From UBA993 sp964436815 (GTDB lineage: Bacteria > Bacillota > Dethiobacteria > DTU022): a stretch of DNA of 55,823 nt. Position 1 is the stretch's first letter. Each line of letters starts with the position of its first letter. The stretch spans positions 1-55,823 of the forward strand of contig CAYTER010000009.1 in the NCBI GenBank assembly GCA_964436815.1, read 5' to 3'. The notes beneath the pieces were generated by a model, which ran no database searches, was not told the DNA's origin, and saw nothing but the letters and a program-made list of their open reading frames with translations. Made by a program: the position numbers and the translations under genes. Below are positions 1-8,020 of the stretch, in pieces.

Positions 1-81
1 GAGATCAGCGAAGAAGAATACTTCAACCTGATTGATGAACGGGTGAGTTCTTTAACCGAAATGATAAGAAGCGAATTTTAA
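1..81 (+). CDS. C-terminal end of an unidentified protein (partial)
   Basis: The window opens inside a reading frame that runs to a TAA at 79-81 and encodes the last 26 residues, rich in Glu and ending in IRSEF. It lies 42 bases before the capE-like gene on the same strand, so it probably belongs to the same polysaccharide cluster. The tail is too short to assign a family. Confidence 0.6.
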   Translation, partial: EISEEEYFNLIDERVSSLTEMIRSEF

Positions 82-123
82 TTAATGGGATAGCTGGACG
101 ATGAGTAAAGGGAGGTGGATCGC

Positions 124-1146
124 TTGTTTGCTGATAAAACACTGCTGGTAACCGGCGGAACAGGGAGTTTTGGCAACGCAGTTGTCAATCGATTCGTTGA
201 TTCCGGGATCGGCGAAATAAGGATCTTCTCAAGAGATGAAAAAAAACAGGATGATATGCGGAAAAAATATAACAGTCCCAAGCTTAAGTTTTACCTTGGT
301 ACTGTCCGCGATCCGCGCAGTATCAGAAACGCGATCCATGGTGTTGATTACATTTTTCATGCGGCAGCCCTCAAACAGGTTCCTTCCTGCGAATTTTTCC
401 CTATCGAAGCAGTAAATACAAATATTATTGGCACCGAAAACGTTTTAAATGCTGCAATTGATGAAGGGGTCAGAAAGATCGTCTGCCTTTCGACGGATAA
501 GGCAGCTTATCCTGTAAATGCTATGGGCATTTCAAAAGCGATGATGGAAAAAGTTTTTACGGCCAAGTCGAGAACAGTTTCGGCAGATCAAACTTTAATC
601 TGCGGGGTGCGCTATGGCAATGTGATCTGCTCCCGCGGTTCGGTAATTCCACTTTTTATCGAGCAGATCAAGAAAGGTAATAATATTACAGTTACTGATC
701 CCCGGATGACCCGTTTTATCATGAGCCTGGATGAAGCGGTCGATTTAATTTTGTTTGCCTTTGAGCATGCGGAAACCGGCGATTTAATGATCAAGAAAGC
801 TGATTCATGCTACATCGGGGATTTGATCCAGGCGCTCCTTGATATTTTTAATGTCGGCAATAAAATTGATGTTATCGGAACCCGGCATGGTGAGAAGAAA
901 CATGAAGTGCTGCTAACCCGGGAAGAATCGGCTAAAGCGATTGATATGGGCGGGTTTTTCAGAGTGCCTGCCGACAACAGGGATCTTAACTATGCTATTT
1001 ATTTCGAGGAAGGTTCAGATAAATTCACCACGGCGGTTGAATATAATTCGAGCAATACAAAAATCCTTACTGTTGCGGAAATAAAAGAAAAGCTGCTTGC
1101 TCTAAAGGTTATCCAAGATGAACTGGCTGACTGGAAAGGTCGATAG
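124..1146 (+). CDS. capE: CapE/WbjB-like UDP-GlcNAc 4,6-dehydratase/5-epimerase
   Basis: Extended short-chain dehydrogenase, about 340 aa, matching the length of CapE/WbjB enzymes (S. aureus CapE is about 342). Seen: the N-terminal NAD(P) loop TGGTGSFG, the STDKA segment, and AMGISK, where a Met occupies the usual catalytic Tyr of YxxxK; as I recall this Met replacement is typical of the CapE branch. In that family the enzyme converts UDP-GlcNAc to a 4-keto-6-deoxy sugar, the first step toward UDP-L-FucNAc. Start: a GTG at 115 overlaps the ribosome site GGGAGG (110-115); the TTG at 124 has a normal 8-base spacing and is preferred. The next gene starts 5 bases later and is CapF-like, so the pair probably acts in sequence in the cytoplasm. 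Confidence 0.85.
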   Translation: MFADKTLLVTGGTGSFGNAVVNRFVDSGIGEIRIFSRDEKKQDDMRKKYNSPKLKFYLGTVRDPRSIRNAIHGVDYIFHAAALKQVPSCEFFPIEAVNTNIIGTENVLNAAIDEGVRKIVCLSTDKAAYPVNAMGISKAMMEKVFTAKSRTVSADQTLICGVRYGNVICSRGSVIPLFIEQIKKGNNITVTDPRMTRFIMSLDEAVDLILFAFEHAETGDLMIKKADSCYIGDLIQALLDIFNVGNKIDVIGTRHGEKKHEVLLTREESAKAIDMGGFFRVPADNRDLNYAIYFEEGSDKFTTAVEYNSSNTKILTVAEIKEKLLALKVIQDELADWKGR

Positions 1147-1151
1147 AGCTG

Positions 1152-1916
1152 ATGAAAATAATGGTTACCGGGGCAAGCGGTTTTATCGGCCGGAACCTGG
1201 TCGAGCGCCTCACCGAACAGGGGGAGCACCGGATATACAGCTGCAGCAGTGCGACTGATCGAATGCAGCTAAACGGTTATACTGAAGATTGCAATTTTGT
1301 TTACCACCTGGCCGCTGTGCACCGGCCCCTTGATGTACAGGATTATGTCAAGGTAAACAATCAATATTTTGCCGATTTGCTAGTAATGTTGCGCAGCCAT
1401 AATAACCACTGCCCTGTATTGCTTAGTTCCTCCACCCAGGCAGCTGAAGATAGCGCCTATGGCCGGAGCAAACTGGCTGCCGAAAATGAGTTGAAACAAC
1501 ATGCGGCTGTACTGCAATCAAAAGCCATCATTTACCGGCTAACCAATACCTTTGGCCGTTATGCGAAACCAAACCATCATTCGGTAGTTGCCACATTCTG
1601 CTACAATATTGCCCGCAACCTGCCGATAGCGGTTAATGAACCTGAAAAGATTATGAAATTTTATTATATTGATGATGTGATCGATTCATTCATCTGTCAT
1701 CTTGAAGGATCTGTCGAACCGGATGCTGATGGTTTTTACCGGCTGCCGGCTAGTTTAACTTACGAAATAACTCTTCAGGCCTTAGCAGAAAAAATTACCG
1801 GTTTTAAGGAAGACTATGATCAGGGCTTTAAAACTGTGACACCGGATGAATTTACAGCCAAACTTTTAGCTACTTTTACAAGTTATATCCCCTCCCGGGG
1901 AGGGATTACAGGCTGA
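1152..1916 (+). CDS. CapF/WbjC-like NAD-dependent reductase, SDR domain only
   Basis: 254-aa SDR protein. It follows the CapF/WbjC N-terminal domain: GASGFIGRNL nucleotide loop, HLAAVHRP, LLSSSTQA, catalytic YGRSK, and FGRYAKPNHHSVVATFCY close to the CapF segment after the active site. CapF proteins are normally about 370 aa because a C-terminal cupin domain follows; here the protein stops at the interdomain linker (SYIPS) and the flippase gene starts at once (TGATG overlap). Known for CapF: the SDR domain reduces the C4 keto group and the cupin acts at C3. Inference: this protein retains the reductase role only, so the product sugar may differ from L-FucNAc or the cupin is supplied elsewhere. 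Confidence 0.8.
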   Translation: MKIMVTGASGFIGRNLVERLTEQGEHRIYSCSSATDRMQLNGYTEDCNFVYHLAAVHRPLDVQDYVKVNNQYFADLLVMLRSHNNHCPVLLSSSTQAAEDSAYGRSKLAAENELKQHAAVLQSKAIIYRLTNTFGRYAKPNHHSVVATFCYNIARNLPIAVNEPEKIMKFYYIDDVIDSFICHLEGSVEPDADGFYRLPASLTYEITLQALAEKITGFKEDYDQGFKTVTPDEFTAKLLATFTSYIPSRGGITG

Positions 1917-3448
1917 TGGCCGTTAACGATGAGAACATAACCGGAATACTGCAGCCCGCTCAGGTTACAGGTTTTAACTTCAGAAAACTATTTTCCGATG
2001 TGGCAATTTACAGCTCAGGTAATTTGTTGATCAAGGGACTTTCGCTCATTTCGGCCCCCATTTTTACCCGTCTTTTCAATCCTGCCGAATATGGTGTCTG
2101 GAGTTATATTAATGTCATGGTCACCCTTTTAACCGGTATACTGCTTTTAGGTGGTGACAATGCTTATACCCGTTATTACTTTCTCTGTAAAGATGATGAA
2201 GAGAAAAAAACCCTGACTGCTACCTGGTTTTCATTTCTGGCGATCTGGAGTATTGTCGTTGTGGCTGCTCTGTTGCCGTTTAGCGGAGTTTTATCCAGCT
2301 GGATGCTCGGTGATGCAAATTACCGCGCTGCCTGGATAATCGGCCTGGCGTCGAGCCCCCTGGCGATGATGAACCTGATCCTGGCCCAGGCTTTGCGTAA
2401 CCGCTTCCAGGCGAAAGCTTTTGCCTTTTTCAACCTGGCTACGGCAATTTTGACTATCGGCCTGGCAGTTTTCTTTGTCCTTTGGTTTAACTTAGGTGTA
2501 GCAGGTGCTCTGCTTGGAGCGGCTTCTGCTTCATTAATGATTATTCCCTTCAGAATCTATGCAGTACGCGACCTGCTAAGCTTTAAGTTTTCATTTGCTT
2601 TTCTCAAAAAACTGCTCATTTTCGGCTTGCCGCTGGTACCGATGAATATTGCTTTCTGGCTGTTCAGCAACGCCGACCGGCTGATGCTGGCCCGCCTTGC
2701 TTCCCTTGATGCCGTCGGTATTTATTCAATCGCCGGTTCGATGGCGGCGGTAATCATGCTTTTACAGAATGCCATCGGCCAGTCCTGGCTTCCACACGGG
2801 ATCAAGGTTTATGAGGAAAACCAGGCAGAAGCTCCTGCTGTATTTATCCGAACCATGATTTACTTTTTGGCGGGAACGGGATTAATTATTACAGCATTTG
2901 TAGCGCTGGCGCAGGAAGTTCTGTTTATTCTAGTACCGCCTGCCTACTATGCTGCTTTTACAGTTATCCCCTTCCTGGCCGCCGGTTTTATCTTTTTCAC
3001 CAGCGCCCACGTTTCGGTTGTGTCAATTATGGCTAAAAATAAAACGGCTTACATCATGCTGGCCTGCTGGCTGATTGCTGCTGTTAATATAGGTTTAAAT
3101 GCACTGCTGATACCCCGCTTCGGCATAGCCGGAGCCGGGGCGGCTACCGGCTTTTCCTACCTGCTTTTTGCTTTCAGTTACGCGATTATTTCAAAGCGTC
3201 TCTGGCCGGTTAAATACCCGGCGAAAACTATTGCCTATCTTATTGCTGCCCCCCTGGTAGCTGTTTTTGTGATCTATATCATCTCCCTCCTTGGTTCCCA
3301 GGTGGCGATCAACCTGCTGTTTAAACTGTTGGTCCTTTTATTAACCGCAGCGACGCTTGCTTTTGTAGTTCTAAGGTATGATCGCATTGCTCCAAAAGAT
3401 GTTCCAGGACTGTTTTGGCATTTAATAAAAAGCAGCAAGCATCAATAA
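1916..3448 (+). CDS. Wzx-type polysaccharide flippase
   Basis: 510-aa integral membrane protein with around 12-14 hydrophobic helices, after a cytoplasmic N-terminus of about 25 residues. Its pattern (IYSSGNLLIKGLSLISAPIFTRLFNPAEYG near the start, then SNADRLMLARL around residue 250) is characteristic of the MOP superfamily polysaccharide-synthase/Wzx group, which flips lipid-linked oligosaccharide units across the membrane. Its start overlaps the stop of the CapF-like gene, indicating translational coupling. It should export the repeat unit built by the glycosyltransferases downstream. Substrate cannot be read from sequence. Confidence 0.88.
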   Translation: MAVNDENITGILQPAQVTGFNFRKLFSDVAIYSSGNLLIKGLSLISAPIFTRLFNPAEYGVWSYINVMVTLLTGILLLGGDNAYTRYYFLCKDDEEKKTLTATWFSFLAIWSIVVVAALLPFSGVLSSWMLGDANYRAAWIIGLASSPLAMMNLILAQALRNRFQAKAFAFFNLATAILTIGLAVFFVLWFNLGVAGALLGAASASLMIIPFRIYAVRDLLSFKFSFAFLKKLLIFGLPLVPMNIAFWLFSNADRLMLARLASLDAVGIYSIAGSMAAVIMLLQNAIGQSWLPHGIKVYEENQAEAPAVFIRTMIYFLAGTGLIITAFVALAQEVLFILVPPAYYAAFTVIPFLAAGFIFFTSAHVSVVSIMAKNKTAYIMLACWLIAAVNIGLNALLIPRFGIAGAGAATGFSYLLFAFSYAIISKRLWPVKYPAKTIAYLIAAPLVAVFVIYIISLLGSQVAINLLFKLLVLLLTAATLAFVVLRYDRIAPKDVPGLFWHLIKSSKHQ

Positions 3449-3520
3449 CCCGCGAATCTTAATAATCCCGGGCGGACAGAGGCATAATCAGCTTTAACAG
3501 TTTATTATTGTTAATATTAG

Positions 3521-3549
3521 TTGACATTAGCTGTTATTAATGCTCTAAT
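3521..3549 (+). promoter_or_regulatory. Sigma-A promoter before the HTH-Uma2 gene
   Basis: TTGACA at 3521-3526 and TCTAAT at 3544-3549 are separated by exactly 17 bases. The -35 is perfect and the -10 differs at one position. It lies 20 bases before the preferred ATG at 3569, so the inserted gene probably has its own transcript with a very short leader. Confidence 0.6.
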
Positions 3550-3568
3550 AGTTCATGGGGTTGATGTT

Positions 3569-4300
3569 ATGTTAAAAAGCAAAGAGTTAATTACCGCCCA
3601 CCGATTGGCTGAAGAGCTTAATTTATCCGTTGACACGATCTGGCGTTATACCAGGGAAAAGAAAATTCCTTTCATTGAACTGGGCAACAAACAATACAGA
3701 TATAATCTGGAGCAGGTTATGTCAGCTTTAGCCGTCAGCAAAGCAGTTGAAAATGATAAAGTTGATTTTGATAGTTACAGCAAAATTCCCTGGGAACCGG
3801 GCTACCGTATTGAAGTGCTTGATGGCGAGATCGTAAAGGACCCTTCACCTAATGTTAATCATCAAAGAATCATCTTAAGATTAGCTGAGATTTTAAAGGA
3901 ATATTTTTATTCAATTGATCCGGAGGGTGAAATTCTTGTCGCCCCCCTGGATGTAAAACTCGATTTTTATACGGTGGTGCAGCCGGACCTCTTTTACCTG
4001 ACCGGTAATCAAAAAGCGCTCGTAGAAAAATCTCATATCGACGGTGCGCCTCATTTAATTGTTGAAGTATTGTCGCCACATAACAACAGCAAGGACAGGC
4101 TGCAAAAACTGCAATTATATCAAACAGCCGGGGTGGATCATTACTGGATTATTGATCCGGAAGATAAAACCGCAGAATGTTATCAGTTAAAAGATAATGT
4201 TTACAGCCTTGTTGCTTCCGGGATGGATGATGTTCAGCTGGAGCATCCTGCATTTAAAGGCTTGAAACTTAATTTAAGAAATATCTGGCCGGACCGCTGA
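3569..4300 (+). CDS. HTH (excisionase/MerR-like) domain fused to Uma2-family nuclease-like domain
   Basis: About 243 aa. Residues 1-55 look like a DNA-binding wHTH of the excisionase/MerR type (ITAHRLAEELNLSVDTIW then a short wing and LGNKQYRY). From about residue 75 the protein is a Uma2/DUF820 domain of the PD-(D/E)XK nuclease fold: VQPDLFYL supplies the Asp, LIVEVLSP the Glu, followed by KLQLYQTAGVDHYWIIDP, the usual C-terminal signature. An upstream in-frame TTG at 3521 is the -35 box of the promoter, so the ATG at 3569 with GGGG upstream is preferred. Activity is not shown for most Uma2 proteins; a role in DNA regulation, defence or mobility is open. It interrupts the polysaccharide genes. 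Confidence 0.8.
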   Translation: MLKSKELITAHRLAEELNLSVDTIWRYTREKKIPFIELGNKQYRYNLEQVMSALAVSKAVENDKVDFDSYSKIPWEPGYRIEVLDGEIVKDPSPNVNHQRIILRLAEILKEYFYSIDPEGEILVAPLDVKLDFYTVVQPDLFYLTGNQKALVEKSHIDGAPHLIVEVLSPHNNSKDRLQKLQLYQTAGVDHYWIIDPEDKTAECYQLKDNVYSLVASGMDDVQLEHPAFKGLKLNLRNIWPDR

Positions 4301-4322
4301 CAGAAAGAGAGTTAGTTAGGTT

Positions 4323-6503
4323 ATGAAAGTACTCTTTGCCGAATCGCATAACCTCGATCGCCCTGATCCACTGGGCTCACATCATTATATCCGCCTCTTT
4401 CAGCGGGCCGGGCACGATTGCCTGTGGCTGGGGCCGGCAGTCAGCCCTATGCATATCTTCAAGCCTGATCAGCTTAATCGTCACCGTTTTCAGGTTTTGC
4501 GGGAAGGGAGCAGAAATGTTGAAGGGATCAAGTGGCTGGTTCCTTTCACCCTTATCTTTTACTATAACCTGCCGTTATTGAAAGGGATTTTCACCGGACG
4601 CAATCAATACCGGTTCGCACTGCCACCGCTGCGCAAAACTCTGAAAAAAAGCAATTTTATGTCCGTCGACCTGCTCTGGTGCGCCGGTCCCATCGCTTAC
4701 AGTTTGCTTGATCTTGTCCCCCATCGGGTTAGTTGTTATCGTATAGCCGACCGGTTAGATCAGTTCAGCCGCATTCCCAAAAGCAGTGTCGAGCTGCAGA
4801 AAGAACTGATCAGGCGGGTCGACCTGGTAGTGGCCACATCAAGGTCGCTATTCGAATGGGTCAGGGAAATCCGGCGGCATGAAGTTTACTATGTGCCAAA
4901 CGGTGTTAGTGAGCTATTTTTTCAACCAAAACAACCGCTTCCTTCTGATTTTCCTGAAACGATTTTACCGGTTGCCGTATACTTAGGAACAATCGACTCC
5001 AGATTTGATATAGAGACGATTACCGCAGCTGTAATGGAAAACAAAGATGTTTTCTTTTTGCTGATCGGCCCGCTGACAGAGAGTAAACTTGGACCGCAGA
5101 TCGAAAAGCTGCAACGCGCAGAAAATTTCAGCTGGTTAGGTCCAAAAAGACAAGACGAAGCGGTTCCTTACCTGCAAAACAGTAACATTGGCCTGATCCC
5201 GTTTTACCTTAACGATCTTACTGAAGCTGTTAATCCGATCAAATACTACGAATATCTGGCCTGCGGGCTTCCGGTTCTGGCTTCGCCGCTGCGCGAACTG
5301 CAGGAAATGAAGGGCCCGCTATTTACTTATAAAGACCAGGGATCTTTCAACGCCGCTCTTAAGCAGGCCAGATCGATCCAGGCTGCCGATCGGCAGAAGT
5401 TCACTGATTTTGCCGCAGAAAATACCTGGTTGGCGCGGTTTGGAGCGATCAGCAGCGTTATAAACGAAAAGCTTGCTTCCTACTCGAAAATTAAGCAGGA
5501 AACTTCTGAAATCTGGCTTTCTGTTATTATCGTCGGCCGCAATGAAGCAAAAAACCTGCCGGATCTTTTTAAATCACTGCCAGCCGGGAGAGATAGCGAA
5601 TGGCTCTATATCGATTCCGGCTCAACCGACGGCAGTCCTGCTATTGCGGCAGAAAAGGGAGCGAAAGTTTACTGCCTTGATAACAATTCTGTTTATGCCC
5701 CTGGCACAGGCCGTTATGTGGGCACCCGGGAAGCCAGGGGGCAGTGGCTGCTGTATCTTGATGGCGATATGGCCTTAAATGATCATTTTAAATCTTTTCT
5801 GCAACAGCTGAAAGAGCAGGAAGACAAGGTGCCATCAAATACTGCCGGATTCGTCGGACATACAACAAACCGCTATCTGGATGTGAAAGGCACCATAGTG
5901 GGTGTCCGTGAATACGTAGTATTTGCCAAAGATATGGCGGTTTCGGCAGTGTCCTGGGGACGGCCGGTAAACTATCACGGTGGGGCGGTCTTATACCGCC
6001 GCGACGCAGTCATCGCAGCCGGAAACTGGAACCCGGCCCTGCTGCAGCTTGAAGAGATCGATCTGTTAAGCCGGATAAAAGCAGGTGGTCGGGAGGTCAG
6101 GGCTGTAGATTTACCGATGGCGGACCATTTTACCCTGCTACTAAGTCTTAAAGAAAAGCTGCTTTTAAATTTTTTACCTGTTTGGCGGGGTAAAAAGCTT
6201 TACGGAGCAGGTCAGGTTGTAGCTGCCCGGCTAAGGGAAGGTGGACTGGCCGGTTTCATAGCCGTGTATCCTTATCCTTTTATCGTTTTAACCGGTTTAG
6301 CAGCTATTCCGCTTCTCTACCTGATCTGGCCGCCTCTGCCGCTGATCGTGAATCTGGGCCTGGCTATCTGGATTGGTTTAAAAAAACAATGGTACTACTA
6401 CCTGGTTTACCTGGGAAACCTGCTGCAAATTATCTATGGAATCGGACACTACAGTCCTTTTAAGCCGGGTTATCGTATTTATGATCCGATCGATGAGAGT
6501 TAG
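4323..6503 (+). CDS. Two-domain glycosyltransferase (GT4-like plus GT2) with C-terminal membrane helices
   Basis: 726 aa, about twice a normal glycosyltransferase. Residues 1-395 resemble a GT-B fold GT4/GT1 enzyme: a C-terminal half with YLGTIDSRFD, then GLIPFYLNDLTEAVNPIKYYEYLACGLPVLAS, the nucleotide-sugar binding segment with Glu-rich loop. Residues 400-610 form a GT-A GT2 domain: LSVIIVGRNEAKNLPD, YIDSGSTDGS and LYLDGDM (the DxD metal site). Residues 640-700 hold two or three membrane helices. Inference: it adds two successive sugars at the inner face of the membrane. It sits between the flippase and the initiating sugar transferase, all on one strand. Acceptor and donor are unknown. Confidence 0.85.
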   Translation: MKVLFAESHNLDRPDPLGSHHYIRLFQRAGHDCLWLGPAVSPMHIFKPDQLNRHRFQVLREGSRNVEGIKWLVPFTLIFYYNLPLLKGIFTGRNQYRFALPPLRKTLKKSNFMSVDLLWCAGPIAYSLLDLVPHRVSCYRIADRLDQFSRIPKSSVELQKELIRRVDLVVATSRSLFEWVREIRRHEVYYVPNGVSELFFQPKQPLPSDFPETILPVAVYLGTIDSRFDIETITAAVMENKDVFFLLIGPLTESKLGPQIEKLQRAENFSWLGPKRQDEAVPYLQNSNIGLIPFYLNDLTEAVNPIKYYEYLACGLPVLASPLRELQEMKGPLFTYKDQGSFNAALKQARSIQAADRQKFTDFAAENTWLARFGAISSVINEKLASYSKIKQETSEIWLSVIIVGRNEAKNLPDLFKSLPAGRDSEWLYIDSGSTDGSPAIAAEKGAKVYCLDNNSVYAPGTGRYVGTREARGQWLLYLDGDMALNDHFKSFLQQLKEQEDKVPSNTAGFVGHTTNRYLDVKGTIVGVREYVVFAKDMAVSAVSWGRPVNYHGGAVLYRRDAVIAAGNWNPALLQLEEIDLLSRIKAGGREVRAVDLPMADHFTLLLSLKEKLLLNFLPVWRGKKLYGAGQVVAARLREGGLAGFIAVYPYPFIVLTGLAAIPLLYLIWPPLPLIVNLGLAIWIGLKKQWYYYLVYLGNLLQIIYGIGHYSPFKPGYRIYDPIDES

Positions 6504-6643
6504 TAAAAACAACCTGCAACAACCTGCAATTTACTCCCTGGACAACCAACAACCGTAGTATAATAAGGCAGGAAAAAAGTCTGCCGAAACAGAAAAGCAT
6601 ATACATCCTGATGCAGGTTAATATCGCAGCGGAGCGCAGATTA

Positions 6644-8020
6644 ATGGCAGAGTTAAGAAATGGAAGACTGGCTAAAACCTTTTCACTACCAAGGTGGCTG
6701 ATCGCCCTGGTAGATTTGTCGCTCGCCAATCTCGGTTTATATATCAGTTTTATGTTGGCCGGGGGTGAACTTCAGGGTTATCAGATCGGACCGCTACTGC
6801 TGCTTCTTCCATCTGTATCCATTGTTACGGTGCTTCTTTTTAACAGCCTGGGGCTCTATAATCGTCAGCGCAGTGATTTTATGGTTTTATTCAGGGCACT
6901 TTTAACCGGCGTAACGGGACTGGCCTTATTTAGCATCTTATTTGCCTTTCTGACCAGGGCTTTTTTATTCCAGCGCACCGTTTTTCTCATTGCTCCCCTG
7001 ATCCAGTTTTTACTCTTACTGGGCTGGCGAATCCTTTACTGGCGACTGGAGTACTGGATCCAGGGCCAGAAAAAGCTACTGCTCGTTGGCAGCGGTGAAG
7101 AGGTTGAGCTGGCTCTGGAAAAACTGGAAAGCTTACCGCGCGGAATATTTAAAGTAACAAAAGTTATTAAGGCGGAAGAGCTCATTTCCGGGCCGGAGCA
7201 GCTTGATCTTAGCGATGCGGTGATGATTACCGGTGATCTGGATTATAACCTGAAAAGTAAAATTATCCGGGAAAGCTTTAACCGGAATCTTGAGGTATTT
7301 ATCATTCCTGAGCTGTACGAAATTATCCTGACCAGGGCTGCTATGACCCAGGTTCATGATACCCCGGTTATCGAATGCCGTGATATGATGCTCAGTTTTT
7401 CCCAACTTTTCTTTAAGCGTATTTTCGATCTGGTGGTTGCCGCTTTACTTACAGTGCCGGCGGTGATTATCATATTTCCCCTGATCGCGATCATTAAAAT
7501 CACCTCGCCTGGTCCGGCAATATTTGCCCAGGAAAGAGTGGGTTTTAATAACCGTCATTTTACACTATATAAGCTGCGGAGCATGGTGGTCGAAGCTGAG
7601 GAGGCAAGCGGACCTGTTTTAGCGGAAGAAAATGACGACCGGGTAACCAGGGTCGGCCGGTTTTTAAGGAAAACCAGGCTTGATGAACTGCCCCAGCTTT
7701 TTAACGTACTGCGCGGTGATCTCAGCATTGTCGGACCACGCCCGGAACGTCCATTTTTTGTCGAAAAGTTTGCCGAACAGATGCCGGATTATAATTTAAG
7801 GCATCTGGTCAAGCCGGGCATTACCGGACTGGCGCAGGTAGCCGGTTACTATTCAACCAATACTCACGATAAATTGCGCTACGACCTTTATTATGTTACT
7901 GACTATTCTCTGTATCTTGATCTTAGGATTTTGCTGCTGACTATACCGACTCTTTTTAACAGCGAAGCGGCAAAGGGAATCAGCAAGAAAATGACCGGGA
8001 GGCTGAGCAGCGATGGCTGA
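6644..8020 (+). CDS. Polyprenyl-phosphate sugar-1-phosphate transferase (initiating enzyme)
   Basis: About 458 aa. N-terminal half: four membrane helices and a soluble nucleotide-binding-like domain (LLLVGSGEEVE near residue 150). C-terminal third is the bacterial sugar transferase domain: FFKRIFDLVVAALL helix, SPGPAIFAQERVG, the LYKLRSM segment, DELPQLFNVLRGDLSIVGPRPER and PGITGLAQV. Such enzymes move a sugar-1-phosphate from UDP-sugar to undecaprenyl phosphate and start each repeat unit. An ATG at 6611 lacks a ribosome site; the ATG at 6644 has GGAG nine bases upstream and is preferred. A TATAAT at 6559-6564 may be a -10 box but has no well-spaced -35. The stop overlaps the next gene by 8 bases. 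Confidence 0.9.
   Translation: MAELRNGRLAKTFSLPRWLIALVDLSLANLGLYISFMLAGGELQGYQIGPLLLLLPSVSIVTVLLFNSLGLYNRQRSDFMVLFRALLTGVTGLALFSILFAFLTRAFLFQRTVFLIAPLIQFLLLLGWRILYWRLEYWIQGQKKLLLVGSGEEVELALEKLESLPRGIFKVTKVIKAEELISGPEQLDLSDAVMITGDLDYNLKSKIIRESFNRNLEVFIIPELYEIILTRAAMTQVHDTPVIECRDMMLSFSQLFFKRIFDLVVAALLTVPAVIIIFPLIAIIKITSPGPAIFAQERVGFNNRHFTLYKLRSMVVEAEEASGPVLAEENDDRVTRVGRFLRKTRLDELPQLFNVLRGDLSIVGPRPERPFFVEKFAEQMPDYNLRHLVKPGITGLAQVAGYYSTNTHDKLRYDLYYVTDYSLYLDLRILLLTIPTLFNSEAAKGISKKMTGRLSSDG

Noticed and set aside
115..123. GTG start of the CapE-like gene at 115
   Set aside because: The codon overlaps the ribosome site; TTG at 124 has correct spacing.
3521..3568. TTG start of the HTH-Uma2 gene at 3521
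   Set aside because: That TTG is the first half of the TTGACA -35 box; no ribosome site precedes it.
6481..6643. Promoter before the sugar transferase (TATAAT at 6559)
   Set aside because: The nearest -35-like TGGACA is only 14 bases away; spacing is wrong, so it was not listed.
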